Assembly: GCA_902552985.1 (NCBI GenBank)
Contig: CACDII010000003.1
Span: 1-64,000, forward strand
Direction of reading: 5' to 3'
Source: an uncultured Pelagibacteraceae bacterium
GTDB taxonomy: Bacteria > Pseudomonadota > Alphaproteobacteria > Pelagibacterales > Pelagibacteraceae
DNA: 64,000 bases
Shown: positions 47,559 through 56,582 of the stretch, one piece after another
How positions within the stretch are numbered: the first letter of the stretch is position 1
How the letters are laid out: every line of letters starts with the position of its first letter
Made by a program: the position numbers and the translations under genes
Notes under the pieces: generated by a model
The model's database searches: none
Told to the model about the DNA's origin: nothing
The model's input: only the letters and a program-made list of their open reading frames with translations

Positions 47559-49001
47559 ATGTACGAAAAATTTGGTCAATTTATCAATGGAAAATGGCAA
47601 CAGTCAGAAAAAAAAGAAACCTATGAGGTTATAAACCCTGCCACTGAAGAAGTTATTGGTCACGCTTCCAAAGCTTCGCCAACTGATGTAGATAAAGCAC
47701 TCAAGTCTGCTGAACAAGGTTTAGAAATTTGGAAAAAAACATCTCCTTGGAAAAGATCTTCAATTATTAGAAATATTGCTGATCTAATAAGAGCAAAACA
47801 AGATGTACTTGCAAAATGGATAACACTCGAAGTTGGAAAACCTTTTATAGAAGGAAAAGGTGAAGTTGGAGCGACAGCAGATATTTTTGAATGGAATTCT
47901 GAGGAAACAAAAAGAATTTATGGACAAACAGTAGAAAGCAGATTTGAAGAAACTAGAATTCATGTTTACTATCAACCAATAGGAGTTGTTGCAGCAATGT
48001 CTCCTTGGAATTTCCCTTTAGTTTTATCAGGAAGAAAAATATCTACAGCCTTAGCTGCGGGCTGTTCAGTAATTATTAAACCTGATGTAATCGCTCCAGG
48101 TGGAACAATGGAACTTGTAGATATTTGTAGAGAAGCTGGGGTTCCTCCAGGAGTTGTAAACCTACTGTCTGGTGATCCTCCAAGCATAGCTTCACAATTA
48201 ATTTCCTCAGATATAATTAAAAAAATTTCAATCACAGGATCTACAAGAGTCGGAAAATTAATACTTAAACAGGCAGCAGAGAAGGTTCAAAGAGTTACAA
48301 TGGAATTAAGCGGTCATGCACCATTTATTGTATTTGATGATGCGAATATCGAAAAAGCAACTGATATGGCCATAGCTTCAAAATTTAGAAATAACGGGCA
48401 AGTTTGTATTTCTCCAAGTAAATTTTATATCCAGGATAAAATGAAAAAAGATTTTATTAATTTATTTATAGAAAAAGCTAAAAAATTAAAAATTGGAAAT
48501 GGCATGGACGCTGATGTTCAATTAGGACCAATAACAACCAAGAAAAGACTTAATGAAATTGAGGATCTTGTAGACAAAACTAAAAAAGAAGGTGCAAAAG
48601 TATTATTAGGAGGAAAAAAACCATCTGGATTTAATAAAGGTTTTTACTATGAGCCAACAATTTTTGACGATGTAAAAGATGATTTTACAATTATGAGGCA
48701 AGAACCATTTGGACCTTTATGTCCAATGTTATCATTTAAAACGTTTGATGAAGTTATTAAAAGAGCAAACAATCATGAATTGGGGCTTGCAAGCTATATA
48801 TGTACGAATTCAATGGAATTAGCTAATAAAGCTTCTGAACAGATGGAAACAGGAACTGTTGCTGTTAATACGCCTTTGGTAGCTCAGGCAGAGGCTCCTT
48901 TTGGTGGAATTAAACAAACAGGATATGGAAGAGAGGGCGGCTCTATGGCTATAAAGGATTATCTAAATGTGAAGTATACTCACCTAGGCTTAAAAGGATA
49001 A
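47559..49001 (+). CDS. NAD(P)-dependent aldehyde dehydrogenase
   Basis: MSPWNFPLVLSGRKISTALAAGCSVIIKP; ITGSTRVGK; ELSGHAPFIVFDDA; NNGQVCISPSK. Confidence 0.93.
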   Translation: MYEKFGQFINGKWQQSEKKETYEVINPATEEVIGHASKASPTDVDKALKSAEQGLEIWKKTSPWKRSSIIRNIADLIRAKQDVLAKWITLEVGKPFIEGKGEVGATADIFEWNSEETKRIYGQTVESRFEETRIHVYYQPIGVVAAMSPWNFPLVLSGRKISTALAAGCSVIIKPDVIAPGGTMELVDICREAGVPPGVVNLLSGDPPSIASQLISSDIIKKISITGSTRVGKLILKQAAEKVQRVTMELSGHAPFIVFDDANIEKATDMAIASKFRNNGQVCISPSKFYIQDKMKKDFINLFIEKAKKLKIGNGMDADVQLGPITTKKRLNEIEDLVDKTKKEGAKVLLGGKKPSGFNKGFYYEPTIFDDVKDDFTIMRQEPFGPLCPMLSFKTFDEVIKRANNHELGLASYICTNSMELANKASEQMETGTVAVNTPLVAQAEAPFGGIKQTGYGREGGSMAIKDYLNVKYTHLGLKG

Positions 49002-49121
49002 ATGAGAAAAAAAGAAGTAAAAAATGCAGCGAAAATATTGTCATCTTGGAAAAAGATGATGCCTTTTTACTATGCAATTGTTTGGATAATTTTACTCATT
49101 ATTATTTGGGTCAATAAATAA
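49002..49121 (+). CDS. 39-aa single-TM peptide, not in the ORF track
   Basis: MRKKEVKNAAKILSSWKKMMPFYYAIVWIILLIIIWVNK*; starts directly after the ALDH stop and ends 8 nt before the ccdA-like gene. Confidence 0.5.
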   Translation: MRKKEVKNAAKILSSWKKMMPFYYAIVWIILLIIIWVNK

Positions 49122-49129
49122 AATCTTTA

Positions 49130-49837
49130 ATGATAGAATTATTTATTGCTTTTGGTGCAGGGTTTATAAGTTTTTTATCACCATGTGTTTTGCCTTTAGT
49201 GCCAGGCTACATTTCTTTTGTATCGGGAAGATCCTTAAATGAACTTCTACAAAGTAAAAAAATTCATTTATTACCTTTAGTATTATTTTCTTTTGGTTTT
49301 TCTTTTGTTTTTATAATTTTTGGAACGGCAGCATCAACTTTAGGAAAAATTTTACTTCAAAACTACAATTTACTCCGTATCGTTGCAGGACTAATCATTA
49401 TAGTTTTTTCTTTACAGTTAATAGGTTTAATAAACATTAAGTTTCTAAATTACGAAAAAAAATATTATACAAAAAAGCCAACAGGCCTTTTATTCACGTT
49501 TGTTGTTGGTATGGCTTTTGGTTTTGGATGGACACCTTGTATTGGACCTATTTTAGGCTCAATAATAGCTCTTGCATCAATAGAGGAAAGTTTGCCTAAA
49601 GCAGTAACATTATTAATTTTTTATTCTCTTGGTTTAGCAATACCATTTATATTATCAGGTTTTTTAATACAAAAATTTTTAATATTTTCAAAAAATTTTA
49701 AAAATAATATAAATAAAATTTCTAAAATTGGGGGAGTAATTTTGCTTATTACTGGAATTTTAATAATAACTAATCAACTCCAAAGTTTAGGTTATTATAT
49801 GTTTAATATATTTCCATTTTTACAAAATTTAGGATAA
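49130..49837 (+). CDS. CcdA/DsbD-family cytochrome c biogenesis membrane protein
   Basis: GAGFISFLSPCVLPLVPGYISFVSG; GMAFGFGWTPCIGPILGSI paired Cys/Pro motifs. Confidence 0.92.
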   Translation: MIELFIAFGAGFISFLSPCVLPLVPGYISFVSGRSLNELLQSKKIHLLPLVLFSFGFSFVFIIFGTAASTLGKILLQNYNLLRIVAGLIIIVFSLQLIGLINIKFLNYEKKYYTKKPTGLLFTFVVGMAFGFGWTPCIGPILGSIIALASIEESLPKAVTLLIFYSLGLAIPFILSGFLIQKFLIFSKNFKNNINKISKIGGVILLITGILIITNQLQSLGYYMFNIFPFLQNLG

Positions 49838-49854
49838 TAATAAATATCTCTATT

Positions 49855-50748
49855 ATGAATAATCAAAGTTTATTACAAAAAAAATTGTTAGAGAAAAAGT
49901 TTATTTATACTGCTGAAACAACACCACCGGATGCATCTGATAAAGAAGTTTTATTAAAAAATGTAATGCCACTAAAAGGAGTAGCGGATGCTGTAAATGT
50001 TACAGACAATCCTGGTGCCAAGGCACATATGTCTTCATTGACGGCTTCGATTATTTTAGCTCAAAATGATATTGATCCAATATTACAATTAACTGTAAGA
50101 GATCGTAATCGTTTGGCATTACAAGGAGACTTAATAGGAGCCTCAGCATTAGGTGTAAACAATATTCTTTGTCTAGGGGGAGATGATCCAAAAAATGGAG
50201 ATCAACCAGAAACTAAAGCAGTAAATGACATAGATAGTTTAACGTTAGTTTCTACAGCAAATATGATGCGTAAAGAAGAAAAACTACCTTCTGGAAGAAT
50301 ATTAAATCCTCCGCCAAAATTATTTATAGGTGGAGCAGAGGTTCCTACTCAAGGAAAACCTAATCCAGACAAAATTTTAAATAAAATAAACAGCGGTGTT
50401 GATTTTTTTCAAACTCAATACGTTTTTGATCCTAAAATATTAAAAGATTATATGAAAATTTTAGGAGATAATGGAATTTTAGATAAGACTAATTTTATAA
50501 TTGGAATAGGTCCTTTTGCTTCTGCAAAAAGTGCAAAGTGGATGAACGATAATTTATTTGGAGTTGATGTTCCAGATGAAATTATTAAAAGGTTAGAGAG
50601 TTCAAAAGATCCAAAAGAAGAAAGTAAAAAAATATGTATAGAGCTTATTGAAAGTTATCGTAATATAAATGGAGTTAAAGGTGTTCATTTAATGGGCCAT
50701 AAAAAAGAATTAGCTATAAGTGAAATTATAAAAGATTCAAAAAAATAA
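49855..50748 (+). CDS. metF: Methylenetetrahydrofolate reductase family
   Basis: YTAETTPPDASD; AVNVTDNPGAKAHMSS; FFQTQYVFDPKILKDYM; GVKGVHLMGH. Confidence 0.83.
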   Translation: MNNQSLLQKKLLEKKFIYTAETTPPDASDKEVLLKNVMPLKGVADAVNVTDNPGAKAHMSSLTASIILAQNDIDPILQLTVRDRNRLALQGDLIGASALGVNNILCLGGDDPKNGDQPETKAVNDIDSLTLVSTANMMRKEEKLPSGRILNPPPKLFIGGAEVPTQGKPNPDKILNKINSGVDFFQTQYVFDPKILKDYMKILGDNGILDKTNFIIGIGPFASAKSAKWMNDNLFGVDVPDEIIKRLESSKDPKEESKKICIELIESYRNINGVKGVHLMGHKKELAISEIIKDSKK

Positions 50749-50754
50749 AAACAA

Positions 50755-51615
50755 TTATTTTTTTTCTGGTTTGTTAAACAGTATCAGTATTACTCCAACG
50801 ATAATTATAGCTCCACCTATAAACAACTCTTTTGTTGGCTCTTCACCTAAAAGAAATATAGCAGCCAATAAACCAGTTGGAGGTATACCCATAGTAACTA
50901 TAGGCAAAACTTTATATAGAGGATTGTTTTTTAAAACATAGTAGAAACATCCGTATGTAATTGGTTGCATAATAAATCCCAAGTAAATAGCAATCATCCA
51001 AGCTTCAAGTGGAGCAGACTTAAAATATACAATTGGATTTCCATCAAAAATAGCAGATAGGCCAATTAATACAGGACCAGAAAACAAACCTAACCAAGCG
51101 ACAAGCGCTAATGGACTTATTTCTTTGCTTAAAGGTTTTACCAAAACCTGTCCTAAAGCCCAAATAGCCGAACCTAAAATTACCAAAGTCACACCAAAAA
51201 ATTTATCATTCAGGTTTGGTGAACCTGTTAAAATATAAACACCAATAAATGCGATAGCGATTCCAACTAAACTTCTAATTGTAGGTTTTTCTTTTAGCAT
51301 AAAGTATGCAAATACAACGCCAAAAGGAACTTCTGTTTGTACTAATAAGACTGCTGCCGAGGCATCAATTAAACTCAATCCTGTATAAGTAATACTATAT
51401 TGAAGTGTATTAGCTATAAGAGATGCAAAAAATATTCTTTTTAAAAATTCTCTTGGAATCGGAAACCACCAAACCAAAAGTGAAGCAACGAAGGTAAATC
51501 TTAATCCCATTAATAAAAATGGAGGTAAATATTCCATAGCTGGTTTTGCAATAACAAAACCAAATCCTAAAAAGATTGGAACTATCGCCGCTATTAATGA
51601 GTCACGAAGGGTCAA
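50755..51615 (-). CDS. EamA/DMT-family transporter
   Basis: Ten TM-like segments, duplicated EamA pattern. Confidence 0.88.
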   Translation of the reverse strand: MTLRDSLIAAIVPIFLGFGFVIAKPAMEYLPPFLLMGLRFTFVASLLVWWFPIPREFLKRIFFASLIANTLQYSITYTGLSLIDASAAVLLVQTEVPFGVVFAYFMLKEKPTIRSLVGIAIAFIGVYILTGSPNLNDKFFGVTLVILGSAIWALGQVLVKPLSKEISPLALVAWLGLFSGPVLIGLSAIFDGNPIVYFKSAPLEAWMIAIYLGFIMQPITYGCFYYVLKNNPLYKVLPIVTMGIPPTGLLAAIFLLGEEPTKELFIGGAIIIVGVILILFNKPEKK

Positions 51616-52715
51616 ATTTTAAATTTTCTTTTTAAATGTCTTAATTTGCCTTCGGTACTATCAAAGTCTATATAACATCCTTGTAAAAATCTCTTTCCTT
51701 CACTCGGGTCAAATTTTGTTCTTCCATGCAAAAGCCTATGATTATCCATCATTAAAAGATCCTTTGATTGCAATTTAAATTCTATTCTATATTTTTCTGA
51801 ATTATACATATCAGATAATTTTTTTCTTGCTTTATAATATTGATCTAGTTTATTTTTTTCCAACATTGGAACATAATCTAATCTTGGACTAAATCTTACT
51901 TGCTTAAATTTTTTCTCATCGTCCAAATGAATTAATTCTGACCAATCTTCCAAAACAACACTTTTGTCAATAAATTTAAATCTTATTTTTATTTCAGTTA
52001 AAATTTTATATGAGTCTGGATCTTCCGCTTTCAATCTTTCTGTAACCGAATACCCATCAACTAAAGTCGAGTATCCGCCACTAACTTCATTTTCAATACA
52101 ATGTAAAATTTGAATACATGGTACAGGATTTCTGTAAGGGTTGTCTGTGTGGGGACTTAAATGCAAAGTAGTATAAGCTAAATCATTTGGATTTGATTTA
52201 GATTTAACATTAAAATGCTCACCAAAATTTGTCCGTCTTACACTTCCAATAGAGTTAGCAAATTTAACAATATAATTATTTTCTGTTGGAACATTTTTTA
52301 TAACAACAAAACCATATTCGTAAAAAGAAATTAATAAATCATACATTTCTTTGGAGTCAAAAAAATTATCTTTATATTTAAAATTTTTTATATTTTTTAG
52401 CGAAGAGTCCCATTTTTTTTTTGGAATTGATTTTATCACGGTATCTTCATTTGAAAATTCAGCTTCAAGTTTCTTGATATCTACTTTAGAGTTAACTCCA
52501 TCATTAAAATTAACCTCAAGAAAGCCATTTTTTATCTCTGCTTTATTTATAATTACTTCAGCATTCATTGTTGAGGGGTCAAATAATCTTTGTTGAGTCC
52601 CTTTATCTAAATATTCGTCCCCATCTATTCTTTCTCTTATCCAAAAAGGATGTATTTCTTGAATAGATTTACCGTTGTTGAAGAATATTTTGTTTTCGTT
52701 TAGTTCAATTTTCAT
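51612..52715 (-). CDS. Gamma-butyrobetaine dioxygenase-like 2-OG/Fe(II) oxygenase
   Basis: N-terminal BBOX-like domain (IHPFWIRERIDGDEYLDKGTQQRLFDP); HTDNPYRNPVPCIQILHCIENEVSGGYSTLVDG; MMDNHRLLHGRTKF. Confidence 0.85.
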   Translation of the reverse strand: MKIELNENKIFFNNGKSIQEIHPFWIRERIDGDEYLDKGTQQRLFDPSTMNAEVIINKAEIKNGFLEVNFNDGVNSKVDIKKLEAEFSNEDTVIKSIPKKKWDSSLKNIKNFKYKDNFFDSKEMYDLLISFYEYGFVVIKNVPTENNYIVKFANSIGSVRRTNFGEHFNVKSKSNPNDLAYTTLHLSPHTDNPYRNPVPCIQILHCIENEVSGGYSTLVDGYSVTERLKAEDPDSYKILTEIKIRFKFIDKSVVLEDWSELIHLDDEKKFKQVRFSPRLDYVPMLEKNKLDQYYKARKKLSDMYNSEKYRIEFKLQSKDLLMMDNHRLLHGRTKFDPSEGKRFLQGCYIDFDSTEGKLRHLKRKFKI

Positions 52716-52772
52716 ATCTTTTTCAGAGGATTATTTAAAATTTTGCTTTAATCAAGATAAATAAAATAGTAT

Positions 52773-53603
52773 GTGATTATTGTTATGGATCAATTAAGTA
52801 AAAAAGAATTCAAATTTTATGCTAATTTTTTAAGTCGATTAGCAAAGGATATGACAAGGTTTTATTACTTAAAACTAAATAAGCCTTTTAAACCCATAAA
52901 TAAAAGCAGGGGCAAAGGTTATGACCCAGTCACGAAAGCTGACAGAGCTTTTGAAAAATTTATAAGATCTAAAATTCAAAAAAAATTCCCAGAACACGAT
53001 ATTATTGGAGAAGAATTTGGTCATAAAAAAACTAAGAGTGATTTTACCTGGGTAATAGATCCTATTGATGGGACTAGGTCCTTCGTAATTGGTAATCCAA
53101 CTTGGAGCAATTTAATAGCTTTAAACTATAAAGGAAATCCAATTATTGGATTAGCAAATTTTCCTAAACTAAGTAAATATTATTTGAACTATTCTAATAA
53201 AAATGCCTATGTTGTTAAAATTGTTTGCGTAGGAAAAGATATTAAAAAAAAATTATCTGTGAATAAAAAAGCAACCTTTAAAAATATTAAAGTTGCAGGA
53301 GCTTTTCACGGTTGGCTTTCATTAAAAAAACAAAGTAAAATTTCTAAAGTTTTAAAACTTATGCAATACCCATGTTTTGATGCACTAAGTTATGCTCATT
53401 TTTGTGAAGGAAAAATTGACGTAGTTATGCAATGTCAAAATAAAATTTGGGATGTACACGCTTTAATACCTATCATTTCAGCTGCAGGTGGTATTGCTTC
53501 TACCTGGAAAAATAAAGATGCAAAATATGCTGGTAATGTTTTATTTTCTGCGAATAGATCTATCCATAAAAAAATGTTAAAACTTTTAAAGCCTGCGCTT
53601 TAA
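52773..53603 (+). CDS. Inositol-monophosphatase-family phosphatase (HisN-like)
   Basis: DPVTKADRAFEKFIR; IIGEEFG; WVIDPIDGTRSFVIGNPTW; WDVHALIPIISAAGG. Confidence 0.88.
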   Translation: MIIVMDQLSKKEFKFYANFLSRLAKDMTRFYYLKLNKPFKPINKSRGKGYDPVTKADRAFEKFIRSKIQKKFPEHDIIGEEFGHKKTKSDFTWVIDPIDGTRSFVIGNPTWSNLIALNYKGNPIIGLANFPKLSKYYLNYSNKNAYVVKIVCVGKDIKKKLSVNKKATFKNIKVAGAFHGWLSLKKQSKISKVLKLMQYPCFDALSYAHFCEGKIDVVMQCQNKIWDVHALIPIISAAGGIASTWKNKDAKYAGNVLFSANRSIHKKMLKLLKPAL

Positions 53604-53604
53604 A

Positions 53605-54339
53605 ATGGAAATATTAATTTTGCAACATATTAAAATAGAAGACCCCGGTTTTATAAAAGACCTAATGATAAAGGATGGAGCTAAACTAACAACAATAGAA
53701 TTAGATGAAGGAGAAAAAATCCCAAATGATATTTCTAAATTTGATGCTATGTTTTGTATGGGTGGACCCATGGATACTTGGATGGAAAAAGAATATCCTT
53801 GGTTAGTTGATGAAAAAAAAAGAATAAAAGAATTTGTTGTTGATTTAAAAAAACCTTATCTTGGTTTTTGTCTTGGATGTCAACTTTTGGGAGAAGTTGT
53901 TGGTGGAAGAGTAGTTCAATCAGCTAATCCTGAAATAGGAATGTTGAATGTTAATTTTTCTCAAAATAAAAAAAAAGATTTATTATTTTCAAAATTTCCT
54001 GAAAAAATTACTTCTTTACAGTGGCACTCTTATGAGGTTCAAGATTTAGAGAGTAATAAAGATATTACTTTATTGGCATCTTCTCCAGAGACAAAATATC
54101 AAATTTTTAAGTATTTCGATCATGCTTATGGAATACAATTTCACATAGAGGTAAAAGATACAACAGTTAATGAATGGGGTTGTGTTCCTGAATATAAAGC
54201 TGCGTTAGAAAAACAGTTGGGACCTAATGCTCTTAAAAAATTTAATAGTGAAGCTCAAATTAATATGAAAAGTATGAACAATTATTCAAAAATTTTATAT
54301 GATAATTTTAAAAAAAAATTATTAAAACCTCAATTATGA
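53605..54339 (+). CDS. Class I glutamine amidotransferase-like protein
   Basis: FCMGGPMDTW; YLGFCLGCQLLGEVVGG; GIQFHIEV catalytic triad pattern. Confidence 0.88.
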   Translation: MEILILQHIKIEDPGFIKDLMIKDGAKLTTIELDEGEKIPNDISKFDAMFCMGGPMDTWMEKEYPWLVDEKKRIKEFVVDLKKPYLGFCLGCQLLGEVVGGRVVQSANPEIGMLNVNFSQNKKKDLLFSKFPEKITSLQWHSYEVQDLESNKDITLLASSPETKYQIFKYFDHAYGIQFHIEVKDTTVNEWGCVPEYKAALEKQLGPNALKKFNSEAQINMKSMNNYSKILYDNFKKKLLKPQL

Positions 54340-55451
54340 AAGAAGAAAAAATTATTGTTAATAGTTGGAATGAGTGGGATCCATTAAAACATGTTATTGT
54401 AGGAAAAGCTGATGGAACTTGTATACCAGCACCAGAACCTGCTTTAGATGCTAAAGTCCCAGAAGACTCTGATATGCGTGGAAAGTTTGGTCCAAGAACT
54501 AAAGATGCAGTTGATAAGGCAAATCAATTGTTAGACGATTTTTCTAATATGTTAATAAAAAGAGGAATAAAAGTAGATAGACCAGATCCAATTAATTTTA
54601 ACCAACCAACAAGCACACCCGATTGGAAAGCTGAAACTATGTTTGGATGTATGCCTCCAAGAGATGTTTTGTTAACTGTTGGTAATGAGATTTTAGAAGC
54701 TACCATGAGTTATAGATGCAGATGGTTTGAATACCTTTGTTACAGACCACTTTTAAAACAATATTATAATTTAGATCCAAATATGAGACACGAATCAGCT
54801 CCAAAACCAAGATTAACAGATGAAGATTATAGAAAAGATTATTTGTCAGACAAAATAGGAATACAAAAAAGATTAGAATGGACAGAAAAAAAATTTTTTG
54901 TAACAACAGAAGAAGAACCATTATTTGATGCTGCGGATGTTTTAAGATTTGGAAAAGACCTTATAGTACAACATGGTTTCACAACAAATCTCAAAGGAAT
55001 TGATTGGATTAAAAGACATTATAGAGAACACAGAGTTCACGCAGTTAATTTTCCTGGAGACCCATATCCAATTCATATAGATGCAACCTTTACACCAATA
55101 AAACCAGGATTAATTATAAATAACCCACAAAGAAAATTGCCAAAAGAACAAAGAAAACTATTTGAAAAAAATGACTGGAAAATAATTGACTCAGCACAAC
55201 CAGCACATAACTCTCCACCACCATTGTGTTATTCGTCAGTATGGCTTTCTATGAATGTTTTAGTATTAGACCCAAAAACAGTTTGTGTTGAAAAAAGTGA
55301 AATTTATCAAGCTGAACAATTAGACAAACTAGGTATGGAAGTTATATCAGTTGATTTAAGAGATGCTTATGCTTTTGGCGGAGGACTTCATTGTTGTACA
55401 GCAGATGTTTATAGAGAGGGAAAAATGGAAGATTATTTTCCAAATCAATAA
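54336..55451 (+). CDS. Glycine amidinotransferase (AGAT)-like amidinotransferase
   Basis: NEWDPLKHVIVGKADG; EPLFDAADVLRFGKDLIVQ; PIHIDATFTPIKPGLIINNP; SSVWLSMNVLVLD; GGGLHCCTADVYREG (catalytic Cys). Confidence 0.87.
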   Translation: MKEEKIIVNSWNEWDPLKHVIVGKADGTCIPAPEPALDAKVPEDSDMRGKFGPRTKDAVDKANQLLDDFSNMLIKRGIKVDRPDPINFNQPTSTPDWKAETMFGCMPPRDVLLTVGNEILEATMSYRCRWFEYLCYRPLLKQYYNLDPNMRHESAPKPRLTDEDYRKDYLSDKIGIQKRLEWTEKKFFVTTEEEPLFDAADVLRFGKDLIVQHGFTTNLKGIDWIKRHYREHRVHAVNFPGDPYPIHIDATFTPIKPGLIINNPQRKLPKEQRKLFEKNDWKIIDSAQPAHNSPPPLCYSSVWLSMNVLVLDPKTVCVEKSEIYQAEQLDKLGMEVISVDLRDAYAFGGGLHCCTADVYREGKMEDYFPNQ

Positions 55452-55452
55452 T

Positions 55453-55680
55453 TTAACTTGGATTTTTTTTTAAAAAATCAATATAGTTAACTACTTCATC
55501 AAATTTATCATCATCAATATCTTTATAGCTCATATTAAATTTATTCTTTACACACAAAGCAACGTGCGCGTAAGCATTTCTACCCTTAGGATGATTAGGA
55601 TGATCTGGAAGTTGTCCTTGCAAATAATCGCCAGCTTCTTGAATAATTTTCCATAATTTCTTTGAGTTATCTTTATTCAT
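55453..55680 (-). CDS. Small hypothetical protein
   Basis: MNKDNSKKLWKIIQEAGDYLQGQLPDHPNHPKGRNAYAHVALCVKNKF...; start trimmed from 55749. Confidence 0.65.
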   Translation of the reverse strand: MNKDNSKKLWKIIQEAGDYLQGQLPDHPNHPKGRNAYAHVALCVKNKFNMSYKDIDDDKFDEVVNYIDFLKKNPS

Positions 55681-55787
55681 GGTTTTTTCTTCACATCTAT
55701 AGGTTGTAAAAAAAAATAATTTATTAAACACGATAAGCTTGAGTAACAAATAAAAGTTTGTTTAAATTATTAATATAAAAAATAAAT

Positions 55788-56582
55788 ATGGCAAAGAAAA
55801 AATTAAAAAAAAAACATAAAAAAATAGAGACAGGCTTTGAAAAGTTGGCTCAAGTTACAACCAATTCATTAAGTAAAGTTTATACAGATTTTAAAATTAA
55901 AGAAAAAAAGGAATTAAAACTTAAAGAAGAGCAAGTTAAAAAGGAACAAGAAAAAATAACATCTAAAGATAAAGAGCTAAAAAAAAAGGAAGAAGAAATA
56001 AAATTAAAAGATGAAACACAAAAGCTAAGAGATAAAGAAATTAAAAAAAGAGAAGAAGAAATTAAACTAAAAGATCAAGAAATTAAACTAAAAGAAAAAG
56101 AAATAAAATTAATAGAAAAAGAACTAGTATTAAAAGAAGAAGCGCAAGTTTTAAAAGATAGTAAAATAAAAAGAAAAGAAGAAAAATTAAGTTTAAAAGA
56201 AAAAGAACTTAAAATTTTATTCAGCCAACTTAAGCAAAAAGAAGAAGAGCAAATAAGGAAGCATGAAGAGTTAACTTTGAAAGAAACACAAATAAAAAGA
56301 AAAACAAAAAGAGAACAAACTAGAATTAATAAGGAGCAAAAAATAAAAAGTGAAGAAGATCGAATTAAAAAAGAAGCTGAGCTACAGAGACTTAGAGAGT
56401 GGGAGAGAAAATTTGATCAAGAACAACAAATTAGAGAAGAAGAAGAGAAATTAAAAGATGAAAGACTAAGAAAAAAAGAGGAAGAGATTAGATTAAGAAA
56501 ACATAGCCAAAATTATGATATTGAAGAAGAATTGTCATTCAAGCTAGAAAATTACGGCATAGAGAGAAGTAAAAAAAACTAG
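55788..56582 (+). CDS. Highly charged K/E-rich coiled-coil protein
   Basis: Near-heptad repeats KLKEKEIKLKDQEIKL... over ~200 aa; no other domain visible. Confidence 0.75.
   Translation: MAKKKLKKKHKKIETGFEKLAQVTTNSLSKVYTDFKIKEKKELKLKEEQVKKEQEKITSKDKELKKKEEEIKLKDETQKLRDKEIKKREEEIKLKDQEIKLKEKEIKLIEKELVLKEEAQVLKDSKIKRKEEKLSLKEKELKILFSQLKQKEEEQIRKHEELTLKETQIKRKTKREQTRINKEQKIKSEEDRIKKEAELQRLREWERKFDQEQQIREEEEKLKDERLRKKEEEIRLRKHSQNYDIEEELSFKLENYGIERSKKN

Noticed and set aside
55788-56582. AG-rich purine tract considered as a DNA tandem repeat or CRISPR-like array
   Set aside because: Repeats are degenerate and in-frame K/E codons; no constant repeat or spacer structure.
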